This document shows positions 1-13,412 of a DNA stretch of 64,000 nucleotides, piece by piece. The stretch's first letter is position 1. Every line of letters starts with the position of its first letter. Source of the stretch: Hydra vulgaris (taxonomy: Eukaryota; Cnidaria; Hydrozoa; Anthoathecata; Hydridae); assembly GCF_038396675.1 (NCBI RefSeq), contig NC_088934.1, forward strand, positions 41,945,001 to 42,009,000. Direction: 5' to 3'. A program made the position numbers and the translations under genes. The notes beneath the pieces were generated by a model. It was not told the origin of the DNA. It ran no database searches and was given only the letters and a program-made list of their open reading frames with translations.

Positions 1-1321
1 CTTAAGTAATGGTGTGAAATGTTTTTACCCAGAGAGTTGATCTTTTGATCGCCGTATAAACAGCTAATAATAAGTAAATAATTTTAAATAAATATTTTTA
101 GTTTTCGAATAACTTAAAATATTTCAAATTTTAAGTAATATTTATATAATTATTTTTTCTCGAAAGGTAATAAAAAGAAAGTTTATCGTTTGGTTTTGTT
201 AAAATAAAAACCTTTTGTTTGTTCGGTTAGATTTAATTAAATTTTTTTTTAATTTTTACAGTTCACTGATTTAAATTAGACGTTTCCTGTAAACTTTCAA
301 ACTCTTTATACAAGCTTGTTTCCTAACCTGTTTAGGCGCGTTTGTTCAAACGTAATTAATAATGCTTACGAAAACGTAGAAACAAACACTTAATGGGGCT
401 ATGAATTAGCTTTTCTACTATCCAACGGTATTTTATTATTTAATTCAAACTAATTCAATCTAATTAAATGTTACTGAGGCTAACGTTTAAAACGCTCTAT
501 CGAGTACTTAGCGGTTGTTTGTTGTCGAACGGGAAAGCATAAACAAATCTTGCGCTTCGCTTAACTTTCGGCGCACGTTCGGCGTTTTAACGCATTTTCT
601 GCACATATCGCGCGTGCGTGAATAACCTTTCGAACTTACTTTTTTTTTGACGCAATTTGCTACGCCAATTTTACATTTACGAGTTTTCAAACTTTTTATT
701 TTGCTTAACTTAGTTTAATAAATAAGTCTTCAATAGTAAAAACGTTGTTCGACATTTCGTTACTTAATAATAATAGTCACGTGAAATTACAGGTATGGTT
801 AATGATCCTGGTTGAAAAGTATTATGTTTTAAGAGAAATCTTATTTTTTTTAAACTTTTATGACGATGGCAAAATTTATTTATTTCATGCTACCAAAATC
901 TTGAAATTTATTTTATAACGAAGCCATTTTTAAAAAATGTGCTACATTTTAAAAAAATGGCTTTAATTTGAAATGAGCGTTGTATGTGTATGACATCATG
1001 AATACACAACTGGTTCATATTCATTCAAACAATATGATCATCCCTCTGAATAGAAATTGCTAACTCTGTAAACGAAAACAAACTTATTAATGTTTCAAGT
1101 AACATTTTCTTTACTACTGCACTAGAAGAATATTTTTATATAGATTTAGAAGTTTTCGAAATTATTTCGAACCTCAACGTAAGTGAGCTTAAAAATATGC
1201 AAATGACATTTCCACTGCCAAAAATTTTTTAAAAGGCTCTTCCTTCCTCTATCAATAAATTAAATGTCTCCTTACTTACTTGAATTAGAGGTTATTTAAA
1301 GTATTAAATATTATCTTTAGA
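1..1321. other. 5' flank, mostly non-coding
   Basis: AT-rich sequence upstream of the collagen-lectin gene. Apart from the small CpG-rich open frame at 508-690 I see no coding signal, repeat or RNA gene. The promoter of the collagen-lectin gene should lie in the last few hundred bases, but I cannot place a convincing TATA box in such AT-rich DNA. Confidence 0.5.
508..690 (-). CDS. Small basic Cys-containing open frame, possible exon
   Basis: A 60-codon open frame on the minus strand with unusually many CpG-containing codons for this AT-rich DNA (CGC, ACG, GCG, TCG runs). The product would be strongly basic, with four Cys including a C-x2-C pair, and no hydrophobic segment. The frame opens with TTG rather than ATG; the first in-frame ATG is internal. 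It could be an exon, a short gene, or only a local CpG-rich patch. No family is recognised. Confidence 0.18.
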   Translation of the reverse strand: MKTRKCKIGVANCVKKKVSSKGYSRTRDMCRKCVKTPNVRRKLSEAQDLFMLSRSTTNNR

Positions 1322-1387
1322 ATGCGCGTGCAGCAAGGCCTTTTGTGCCTGTCGGTTTTCTTCTTGGGCCTACTGATTGATGTTTCG
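1322..1387 (+). other. Signal-peptide exon, possibly shared by both lectin cassettes
   Basis: Coding part of exon 1: 22 codons from the ATG at 1322 to a GTAAGT donor at 1388. It ends in phase 0, so it can splice to either downstream collagen exon (2476 or 4480), both of which start in phase 0. No second exon of this kind is visible between 3412 and 4479. Confidence 0.75.
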
Positions 1388-3411
1388 GTAAGTCGTGTTT
1401 TCAACTTTATATGTAATGTATACTATTATTAATTATGTAATATATATATGTAACTTATATAAGTATATAAGTTGGTATATTAACAAAAGTTAAATATAAA
1501 CTACATTTAACAATTCACGGTTACGTTACAGAAACATAAATGTTATAGAATTTTTATGCCTTTTTTTACAATTACTAAAACATTTACTGCTCTTGTTTAA
1601 TGATCAGTTTAATAATATTGTAGTTTACTGACCAGTTTGTTAATACTGTAGTTTATTAACCAGTTTGTTGATACTGTAGCTTAATGACTTGTTTGTTAAT
1701 TCCAGTTTACTGAACTATTTTACCAAATTTTATTGATCAGTTTTGTTAATATTGAGTTTAATTTTTATGTTAACAGTTTAAACTAAATACATGGACATCT
1801 GAAGTAAGGGACAACATAGACATCTTCTTTGGATGTAAAAAAGTTAAACTTTGAAAATCTTGCTTAATAAAACAGTTTCTGTAGACAATTAATTTTACCT
1901 AATTATTTTCGAAATTTTAAACAATAATAATATAACATTAAATGATAATAAAATTTAATATTTGATAATAATGTTTATTAAAATGATAATTTATCTATAC
2001 AACTTTTACAAATCTACGCAACACCTCTTCAAGTACATATACAAAACGTTATTCTTATTCACAAACATTTTGTACAGTTCTTTTTTTTACTTTAATACTT
2101 TATTGGAGCATAAAGAATTTTTTCAAGACTAAACCAAAAATGAACAAATATTTGTACACACAACGTTATAAAACTTTGTACACTACAAATATATAAATAT
2201 ATATTATATATAATCTATAAATACTTGTACACAAAACGTTATGAAACACGGCAACACAATAGAAACTATTCACACAATGACACCATCTTAAAAATACTCT
2301 TAAACAAAACTAAACAGAACTGCTGGATAATGTGCTACTGTACGCCTATTTATTGCATACATTTAAACACAAACCGATTATATAACAGAAAACTCACTGG
2401 TACAACAATAACACACGTACGCAACAATTATTTAATCTGTGTATGTGTACTGAACGAGTTCGATGTGCATTTTAGTTGTCACAGCAAGCAGGAAGAATAT
2501 TACCAGATTGGCCGAGAATTGGAGATCGTATAACGCAACCATTTCTTGATCAACTTATGGTCAGTCAACTACTTGAACAAAACCTTACACTTGGTTTTTT
2601 CCTGAAAGGATTAAATGGTCCACCTGGACCCCCTGGTCCACCTGGTCCTGCTGGAGAGCCAGGGCCACCTGGTTTGCCTGGAGCCCCTGGAGCTCCAGGT
2701 CACGTTGGAGAAGATGGTGCCCCTGGTCCAATGGGTCCACCTGGTCAACCTGGACTTCCAGGTCCTCCTGGATATCCTGGAGAAAAAGGAGATCCTGGTA
2801 TGACTGGACTCCCTGGAGCAGCAGGATTGCCTGGTGCACCTGGTTTACCAGGTCCGCAAGGTCCTTCTGGTGATTCAGCACCCGAAGCTATTATGCCTGT
2901 ACGTACTTATTATTTTATTTTTTATATATAAATATATTAATAAATATATTTAATATTAGTGCAAGGTTATTTTTTTTCATAAATCTATTCATTTCTTTGA
3001 TTTGAAAAAATTTGTTTTAAGAACTTCACCGTCATTTGCGAAGGAGAGAAAGGATGGCTACAATGTAAACAATATGAGTTAATCAAAGTTAAAAATGCGT
3101 TTTGGGGTCGAGACGATCAAATAACGTGCCCCAAAGTACCAGCTGGTCTAGACAATGCACGCCTTTGTGATACAAACCCTGAAAATACTATTGCAAAAGT
3201 AAATGGGCAATGTAAAAACGAACAAGCTTGTGAGGTTGTAGCTTCAAATATCTTTTTTGACGATAATAGTTGCGGTAATGTGTATAAATATCTTAAAATA
3301 TGGTACGAATGCATACCCGATGAGTCTAATGCTGTTGATGTATTAAGAGAAGGAGGAAGAAGAAAGAAAAAGAGAGCAGCCAAAGAAAAAAGATCGTTTA
3401 GAGATAGTTAA
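1322..3411 (+). CDS. Secreted collagen-like SUEL-lectin protein, copy A (3 exons)
   Basis: Exons 1322-1387, 2476-2898 and 3022-3411, all joined in phase 0 with GT/AG borders, give about 292 residues. Exon 1 encodes a signal peptide (ATG then a hydrophobic run ending IDVS). Exon 2 encodes a conserved leader ([16 protein letters not shown], then an N-L-T glycosylation site) and 29 uninterrupted Gly-X-Y triplets, expected to form a short collagen triple helix. Exon 3 is a galactose-binding lectin domain of the sea-urchin-egg type: [10 protein letters not shown], then [18 protein letters not shown] and [10 protein letters not shown]. The C-terminus is a basic stretch ending KEKRSFRDS. The inferred product is a secreted, probably trimeric, carbohydrate-binding extracellular protein. 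It lacks the Cys-rich domains of nematocyst minicollagens. A poly(A) signal follows at 3441. Confidence 0.85.
1388..2475 (+). other. Intron 1 of collagen-lectin gene
   Basis: AT-rich intron between the GTAAGT donor and the TTTAG acceptor. Positions 1600-1750 hold loosely repeated TTTACTGA/CAGTTTGTTAAT units. The open frame running in from 2225 belongs to intron sequence in another frame. Confidence 0.6.
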
Positions 3412-3440
3412 AAATTTATCGTTAATCATCCTTTTGTACT

Positions 3441-3446
3441 AATAAA
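3441..3446 (+). terminator. Poly(A) signal AATAAA, lectin copy A
   Basis: AATAAA lies 30 bases after the stop codon of cassette A. It argues that copy A makes its own 3' end, so use of cassette B would need alternative splicing past this site or an unseen second promoter. Confidence 0.5.
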
Positions 3447-4479
3447 AACACATAAAAACTCAGATGATTGACAAATTGTTGGTAAAATAACCAATGTTCG
3501 CCCAAAATGTCCGTCTCATTTTTCAAAATGTCCGTCTCATTTCAAATCTGTATAGCTGCTAGGAGAATTGTTTGAAATCGATTAAGAAAATTTTAGTAAA
3601 CTTGATAATTAAAGCTAAAATAAAAGCTACTATAACATGTTCAAAGTTTATTACTGTACCTCAGCAGAGCTTCTAAGTTCATAAAATTGACTGCTACCAT
3701 CTTTAATTACTTTTGTCTTATTTATTAGCTTAAAAAAGCTTCTACATATAATAATTTTTGGATGATATTTTTGAAAAGTATATTTTTTTAAAAAACTAAA
3801 CTTCCCATTTCTTAGGTACGCTTTATCTGGCTTTTCCAAACTTGTTTAAAGTAACGATAAAGCTACAATATCCAATGTAATAACTTTCAGAATGAGATGG
3901 GGAGTCATAGTTACATATTACGGTTTGATATTTGAACACACAAAGAATTTTATTCATTTGGAAAACTATTGGGTGTAAGCTAAAGGCTTTAATCCAATTA
4001 ATTCATTTAATTATGAATGGATTTTTTTGAATTAGTTTTATAAAAAAAGTTTTTCTTAAATATTAATTTCTAATAAATAAAAAAATATCAGTAAGTAATT
4101 AAATGTATCCTTTTGTGTGTTAGTCAAGTGCATATATGTCATATAGAAGCCATGTTTTTTGGCTTTATTTTTGTACAATAGTATTTTAGTCAAGCTGATT
4201 TGTTATTTATTAATAAAAAAACTTGTTGAACTGGATTTCATTTTTTTTTTGTTTAATTTTGCTAACTATATGCTTGTAATGCATTCTTGTTGATATATAA
4301 GACAATACTTAGTTATTCTTTTTATCTTGCTCTCATATTAAACATAGGCCTATAACATGGAGATAAGGTATTTTACGCATTTAGTATTTTACTTTATATA
4401 AATAATAGTGTAAATTAAAACATCAGTTTGCATATGTTAAACAAATTTTTATAACAACTTTAAATTATACATATTTTAG
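3447..4479. other. Spacer between lectin cassettes
   Basis: AT-rich DNA. I looked for an ATG plus hydrophobic run plus GT donor that could serve as first exon of cassette B and found none convincing. The ATG starts near 4152, 4271 and 4357 run into stops within 15 codons. A tandem ATGTCCGTCTCATTT duplicate lies at 3508-3541. Confidence 0.4.
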
Positions 4480-7041
<2,562 letters not shown>

Positions 7042-7063
7042 TTTTGTTACTTAAAGCACCAAC

Positions 7064-7069
7064 ATTAAA
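7064..7069 (+). terminator. Possible poly(A) signal ATTAAA, lectin copy B
   Basis: ATTAAA 23 bases after the stop codon of cassette B. Such hexamers are common in AT-rich DNA, so support comes from position only. Confidence 0.35.
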
Positions 7070-7984
7070 ATTTTGCTTCGTTTAGTAAGCTACTTTTCAA
7101 ATGAAAACGAGGCTAACAAATTTCAAGAATTATCGTAATATACATACGCCCCAAAATGCCAAGCTATTTTTTTGATGTCTGGGAAACGATACTTCTTTTT
7201 GTTTGAGTTTTCTCATAGAAAGTTTTACATATGTTTTATTAGTTAAAAAGAACCGACATGGTTTTCTTTGTTAGGGGAGATTTAATCACTTCAACACTTT
7301 AATAATATTATCATCAAACGCTTGTTTTTATTTTTCTATATATTTTTATACAGAAAAATAATATTTTCATTATAAATTCCAATGTTTAATTGACTTGGTC
7401 ATGCATGGATATTTTTAATTTTTTTGTATTGATAAATAATAATAGTGAAATATAATTTGTTTATATAAGTATTTTATTAATTAAAAATTTAACCCTTGCC
7501 AATATTCTTTGAAATCGTTTCCTCTTAATAGTATTTTTAAAAACCTGTCAACCCTCTACTCTAATTTAAATACGTATTCACCACTGCTTGTTGTTTTTTA
7601 TGGCACACATTCAATAAAAACAATGGAGTATGGTTGAGATGTAACTAAGATGCTTTGCAATTGCTCTGAAAATACCCCATATTTTTTTTGTTATTGAGAC
7701 AAAATTATAGGAAACTCAAATCTTATCAGTTAACTTGATCGTATAAAATCTAACTTGTCATAAAAATATGTAATATTAATATATTAAAAAGTGACACGAA
7801 GACATTATGTCTTCACATTAAAGAGTGACATGAGGACATATTATTTATAGCATTATTTATGTTATTATAATTATTATTTTTATTTGTATAAGCGTCTTTA
7901 CATATCTTTTCATATCTACGTTTTTCTTTTTCACCTAATCAGGATCATTTTTTTGTCAATTCTAACCATATCCCTATCTAGTTT
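7070..7984. other. Intergenic, no gene seen
   Basis: AT-rich sequence with no coding or repeat signal I can support, apart from a short duplicated phrase (AAGTGACACGAAGACATTATG / GAGTGACATGAGGACATATTA) near 7790-7845. Confidence 0.5.
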
Positions 7985-8145
7985 TCCATCATCATCTCTA
8001 TTCATCATCATCTCTATCATGATCATGATAATCATCATGATCATGATAATCATCATCATCATAATCATGATTATCATCACGATCATCATCATGATCATCA
8101 TCATGATCATCATCATGATCAATATCATTTCTAACATCATCATCT
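7985..8145. repeat. (ATC/ATG)n microsatellite
   Basis: Imperfect runs of ATCATC and ATGATC on the plus strand. Open frames on both strands here are low-complexity Ile/Met or Asp/His artefacts. Confidence 0.9.
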
Positions 8146-8919
8146 CTATTCTTGTGTCTTAATATAAGTTTGTTCCCAAAACTGAATTGTCTCAAAAATG
8201 CTTTTGAGGTGGTTGAGAACATTTTTCTTTTCACTCAGTAACCTAATATAATTACATGTCCCATAGATATGGTCCTATTAAATGTTCCTTATTGCGTATT
8301 ATATTAATAATTCGCGATGTTTGTTATTTAAATTTGTCATGGTCTAAAAACTATTTCACTTATTTCACTCATCAAAAACGATTTCATATTATCCGTACTG
8401 AAGAATAAATCTTAGCTTTTTCAATTTTTAAAGTTTTTTTGAAAAAGATTGATACAATTTTTTATAAAATTACATAAACTTGAGGCTCCTATTCAAGGTA
8501 AGGTCCTAGATTAATTTGACAATTAAATTGATTTAGGGCCTTACATAAATCTGGCCCTGCATGTTTTAAGTACTAAGTCTAAATTTTGTACCTTATACAT
8601 TAGTTTATCGTATGGTTATGTAGCACAAACTTACTTTTATTTTTCTGATTATATAATATAATAAATCTTAACAAAAAGCTTCATACAATAGTATTGAAAA
8701 AATAAAAGCCTAAGCTTCTTAGGCTTTTACCACTTAAAACACTTATAAAATGTGCTTCCGTACAACACTAAAGTTTTTAATTAAAAAATAAAAAATCTTA
8801 AAAATAACTATAGTAGTGAAAACTATAAGGCACAAAATACAAAGCACAAAAAATCATCGTCATCACCAAGTTCTCTAAATCTATCATACAGTAATGTTCG
8901 GATCTTTGATTGATGCACT
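8146..8919. other. Intergenic with an 11-bp palindrome
   Basis: No gene seen. AAAAGCCTAAG and CTTAGGCTTTT form a perfect hairpin with a 3-base loop at about 8704-8728. Confidence 0.5.
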
Positions 8920-9345
8920 TTCTCTTTCAGACAAGGCGCAAAAATGTACCGTAAACATAGTTGGCCTTGCAACTATTATCACATCGTCATAATGTTGCTT
9001 CACTTTTTCTTTTTTTAAATACTTTAATGGGCACTGCTCTAAAGGGCTAGCGTCTCTTGGGCCATCTACAAAAATTCATTCTTGTGTTACTCGTTATTCA
9101 ATTAAATCTCATCCTTTTACTGTGACTGTTCCTAAGTGCTCCAAAAATTCTTATTCGTCTACTTTTTTTCTTTGATCATCAGAACCTTGAAATTTGCATC
9201 ATTCATCTTGTTTTTCTGATTCAAACAATTTTCAACCTTTCAAGTTGCCTGTTAATCGTTATCTTACTTTATGAACTTTATCTTTTTTCTTCCAGTAACT
9301 TCCAACTCTAATAGTCGTTGCTTGCAGCTTTGTTGGAAGTGAAGA
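8920..9345 (+). pseudogene. CR1-like non-LTR retrotransposon, 3' end fragment
   Basis: Closely similar to the last ~430 bases of the element at 35.5-37.15 kb, including the C-terminal reverse-transcriptase tail (TVPKCSKNSYSST...) and the 3' UTR beginning CAGTAACTTCCAACTCTAAT. It has stops and small indels. It is followed directly by an (AAT)n tract, the kind of microsatellite tail CR1-group elements carry, whereas its relative ends in poly(A). Confidence 0.8.
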
Positions 9346-9440
9346 TGTTGAATAATAATAATAATCATAATAATTATAATAATAATAATTATAATAATTA
9401 TAATAACAATAATAATAACAATAATAATAACAATAATAAC

Positions 9441-9511
<71 letters not shown>

Positions 9512-9530
9512 TAATAACAATAATGGGCAT
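9346..9530. repeat. (AAT)n microsatellite, retrotransposon tail
   Basis: Runs of AAT with AAC and ATT variants, directly after the retrotransposon 3' end. It probably grew from the element's tail. The poly-Asn and poly-Ile frames are artefacts. Confidence 0.95.
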
Positions 9531-9689
9531 TGAGTCATAAATTTTTGAAAAATGAATAATAGTCTTGGTTAGTATTTGACCAAAGATTATACTTTTTAGA
9601 AAATTTAAACAAAAAAATATCGAAAAAAAACGTTTGGTAGTAAGTTATTTTTATACTTATGCATAAATATTAGGATCTGTAAAGAGTTA

Positions 9690-10251
9690 AATTTAACTAT
9701 ATCTAGGACCTTCATTATTTCCATTACACGGGTAGCATTATCTAATATCTTTAAATAATTTTTTGCTTTACCAGCATGACTTTGTAAGTTTTTAATTTTT
9801 CTAATTTTATCTTGTGAGTACCTACCCTTACAATATTATGACTATGAACAAGGCTCAAGTACAGCATTTTTCGTGACTTAATATCGAGAAAAGTTCTTGA
9901 TTTATATAGCACACCTATTGCAGAGGATATTTGCTTCCATTAGACATAGATAGTTTTTCCATGATAAATGTTTATCAAGTTTAGTTCCAAAAAACTTGGG
10001 AAAATTTTCTTCAAGTACTTCTATTTTATCAAGAAACAATTTTGGTAACTTCAACGAAAGGTTAACAGCTTGTCGTATTTTATGAAACAAAATAAAGCTG
10101 GTTTTTTACAGTTCAAACAGTTTATTGACCCAAACAGAGGTTAAAACTTTCTAGTTTAATATTCATGGTTTTGAACTGTACCTTTGTATCAGAGAGATTG
10201 AAAAACAGGTTAGTATTGTCAGCATATATTATAGACGATATTTTAGATAAA
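9690..10251 (-). pseudogene. L2/CR1-like reverse transcriptase fragment
   Basis: Minus-strand pieces in shifting frames match the part of a non-LTR reverse transcriptase after the catalytic loop: YADNTNLFFNLSDTKVQF (YADD-like with D to N), then LPKLFLD...LDKHLSWKN, IGVLYKSRTFLDIKSRKMLY and SLVHSH. It has at least two frameshifts and in-frame stops. The 5' side is cut at 10,251 by the MITE that starts at 10,252. Confidence 0.7.
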
Positions 10252-10515
10252 CACTACAAAAAATGAATTCTTATTTTACGCAAAAAGATTTATTCTTTTA
10301 AAAAAAAAAAGCAAGAATATTTTTACTTATTACATATCATTATATCAAGATTTTTTTTACTAAGCAAGATTTTTTTAAAATTCTTGTTTAGTTAAAACAT
10401 TCTTAGTAAAAAATTGCTTACCATACTGACAAGTAAAAAGTTGCTTGTTGTAAGTAAAAAATTGCTTAAAACAAAGTTTTTTTTTGCTAGAAGTAAGAAT
10501 TCATTTTTTGTAGTG
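10252..10515. mobile_element. CACTA-ended MITE, 264 bp
   Basis: Perfect 22-bp terminal inverted repeats beginning CACTACAAAAAATGAATTC. The first five bases match the CACTA signature of EnSpm/CACTA transposons. The interior contains repeated AAGTAAAAA(T/G)TTGCTT units in both orientations, like subterminal transposase-binding repeats. No coding capacity and no clear target duplication. Confidence 0.7.
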
Positions 10516-10620
10516 TGTACGCGATATTAGGAATAACTTCCCCAAGATGAGAAAAAAAATCTTGTTTTTAGAATGATATATATTTATATCAATATAAATA
10601 AATTACTTTTTTTGTATTGT

Positions 10621-10677
10621 ATAGCGTGTATATATATCATAAAAAATAATATTTTTTATGATATATATACACGCTAT
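10621..10677. repeat. Perfect palindrome, 27-bp arms
   Basis: ATAGCGTGTATATATATCAT... and its exact reverse complement are separated by 3 bases. Confidence 0.95.
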
Positions 10678-11400
10678 TCTATGATAGATGATATATTTAT
10701 AAAATTTGTTTTTCCTTTTCTTATTTGTTTTCCCTGACCTTACTTTTGAAATAACAAAAATTGCCTGACTTTTCCTTAACTTTTATAGTGTGCTGTGCAT
10801 AATAAGTATATAAAACTTAAAAACTTACCTCAAGGACAAAGATGAGAAGAACCCCTTTGAGTTTTGATAGAAAAATCAGGTTTAAATTATGAAGGAATGA
10901 GATGATTTTTGAATCTAAAAAGTAATCAATAAAAAGATTATTTTAAATTTACTAAAGTTGCAAATTCTAAGTAATGTGAGTGATTTTTCCGAAACAGGGA
11001 AAGGACTAATTCAGACTAACACTCTGCTAGTAGTAAATATCGCTGTATATTACACTCTGCTAGTAGTATTACATTAAAAATACTTTTAATCTGCATCATA
11101 GGGTAATGCCAGGAATTTCGTGGATCAGATCTTTCCTGGCAGGAAAGATTCTATAAGTAAAATATTGTTCTAACTGTTATATAATGTCATATTAAGTAAG
11201 AAAATGTCATTATGGAAACCTTCTAAACTCACGTGCTAATCCACATGGTACACTTAAAAAAGAGAACAGAATTTCTCACAGAAACAAAATAAAATTTTTA
11301 TAAGCATTTATGAACTTAAAAAATTTTGGCAATTTTGCAGGCTTTAGATTTTTCTGAAAAACACAGCTAAATTATGGTATCAATTTTTTTTCTAAATGCT
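10678..11400. other. Intergenic, no gene seen
   Basis: AT-rich. The phrase ACACTCTGCTAGTAGTA is repeated at about 11,018 and 11,053, and a short quasi-palindrome (TTTCCTGGCAGGAAAG) lies near 11,133. Nothing else is supported. Confidence 0.4.
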
Positions 11401-12000
11401 TTATCGAGTCACTCATAAAATTGTAAGGCTCAGCACCTTCGGATAGTTTCAATATCCTTCTCACTTCTTTTATTATCTGAAAAATGAAAAAAATGTAATG
11501 GGTATAAATATTGTATAAAACCCTCTGAATTAAAATCTGCATTAGACAATGCAGACCTCAAAGTGTCAGAGGTCAGCAATTTTTTGCCAACCTCTTTCCT
11601 CAAATAAAAAAGGTTTTTGACTAAAACAGTTTAATTAACATATCAATATATTATTATTATTATACATATTTGGAACAATGACTTTAAAATAATAAGTACC
11701 TTAAGGAGCTGTCTAAGGCTAAAAAGTGCCTTAATAATAGGAAATTTGATAAACATAATTTTTTAAGTACTTAAATATTACTGCAATCTATTATTTTTAG
11801 TTTGTATTAAAGAGAAAAAAAAAAATTTCATGAGATGTTTCAGCGCTGCCAATGATGGATATGTTATGACTATTGAATTTGACTTTTCAATAAGCTCCTG
11901 TATTGTTGGCCTTCTTTTGCATTTATCAAAAGTAGTTGCATTTATGTTCTGTATAGATAGTTCTATGTACCAGTTCTTTTGGTATCAAACCATTTTTAGA
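11400..12000 (-). pseudogene. Possible decayed coding segments, unknown family
   Basis: On the minus strand two stretches read like protein: about 11,960-11,840 (CKRRPTIQELIEKSNSI, TYPSLAALKHL) and about 11,630-11,440 (KEVGKKLLTSDTLRSALSN). Another frame gives IIKEVRRILKLSEGAEPYNF after a pyrimidine-rich CAG acceptor-like site near 11,480. Frames change and stops intervene. They could be exons of one gene or a dead transposon gene; I do not recognise the family. Confidence 0.25.
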
Positions 12001-13266
12001 CGCAATGTTTACATCATTGCCTGTGTAAATTGTAAACTCCAGTGATACAAGTTGAGAAACATTGTGTTTTTACAAATTATCGGTGTTTAAATGTCAAAAA
12101 TTGGTGTAGAGATTGTAACATGTAATTTTTCAGAATTGGAAGTTGCAACTGAATACATTGCCATCGAATAATTTTCTTTAGAACTGCTTGCATTCTCCAA
12201 ACTTGGGCTTATAAAGGCTTTTGATTTAATATTAGGTAAAATCAACAATGATTTCAATAAAAATCAACAATGATTTCTGAAATATTCAAAAAGGTTCATA
12301 AACCAGATTATATAACCCGATTTTATGCATTCTTTTAAAAAAGATTTTTTTTAAGAAAAAGACTTTTCAAGTTAAATAAAAATTAGATTTGGGAATTGTC
12401 TTTAACAGGTATAAAACAAGTTTTATTATTAAGCCTTAAAATTTGGAGTTAAATTAAAATTCTATTTGGAAATTGTCTTTAACAAATAAAACAAGTAAAA
12501 AAACAGGTTTTATGAAGTGTTTTTTGTAACAAGAGTTCTAACATTGTAAGTTTTTTATTTAATGGATTGCTTTTTGTTCTATCATTTCACAAAGAGACAT
12601 CTCGCAAAAATTCATAATCATAATGATGAATTTCAAAAAATGTATAAACTCGATTGTTTAAAAAAAGTCGTCTCATCAAACAATCATCTTATAAAAGCTT
12701 TTTTTAGTTTCAAAAATTTCATTACGTCAAATAAAAAAGCCTAAAGAAGTACGTAAGTTATAAAAGCTTCAAACCCAATCTTTTTTTTTAGATACCTATT
12801 TTTTTATTTCATTTGTTTTTTACAGATTTGTGAGAGGTAGAAAACGCAAATGCTATCGCTTCAACTATGGATATCGAACAACCACTTTTATCTGAGTTAA
12901 GTGAATTACCTAAAACTTAAAAGGGAAAATGCACCTCAAAAATTTAGATGAGATAGAAGTAGAACTAGACTGATGGAACTAGTCACTTGGTCAAACATTT
13001 GAGGACTAAAACACCCACAAGTTTGTTCCCCAGTAAAATGTCAAACCTTTTTACAGAGTGGTAAAGTAATAGCAATAGTATTTAAGAGTCTTAAAGTTTC
13101 AAATTTAATCAAATATTAAGCAGAAATGACTTGGCCCGCATGACAATACTTCACGAACTACCTTTTTTAATTGTTGAACATTGCGGTTTTAGAGATTATA
13201 GTAAAAATCGACAACCTTTTTTGAAAATGGTTAGTCGATGTACAATTACAAATCATTGTTTGAAAA
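12000..13266. other. Intergenic, no confident gene
   Basis: AT-rich. A minus-strand stretch at 12,800-12,920 (GNSLNSDKSGCSISIVEAIA) reads somewhat like coding sequence but has no supported borders. Confidence 0.3.
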
Positions 13267-13412
13267 CCTTATAATATAATATAATATAAAAATTGCTGTA
13301 TAAACTATTTAAGTTTGGTGAGTCAAAACTACTTAGAGTTTTGACTGTAACAGCCGTTAAATGTAAAATTTTGTAAATAAAATAAAAAAAAGTTCATAAA
13401 TAGAGTTTAGTA

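Noticed and set aside
2585..2881. Minus-strand and +1-frame open readings across the collagen exons
   Set aside because: The Gly-X-Y nucleotide repeat leaves other frames open; the collagen frame with splice sites explains the region.
7884..8234. Ile/Met-rich and Asp/His-rich frames
   Set aside because: Produced by the ATC/ATG microsatellite.
9264..9533. Poly-Ile and poly-Asn frames
   Set aside because: Produced by the (AAT)n microsatellite.
11830..12045. Plus-strand 71-codon frame with hydrophobic stretches
   Set aside because: No recognisable feature, and the minus strand reads more like protein there.
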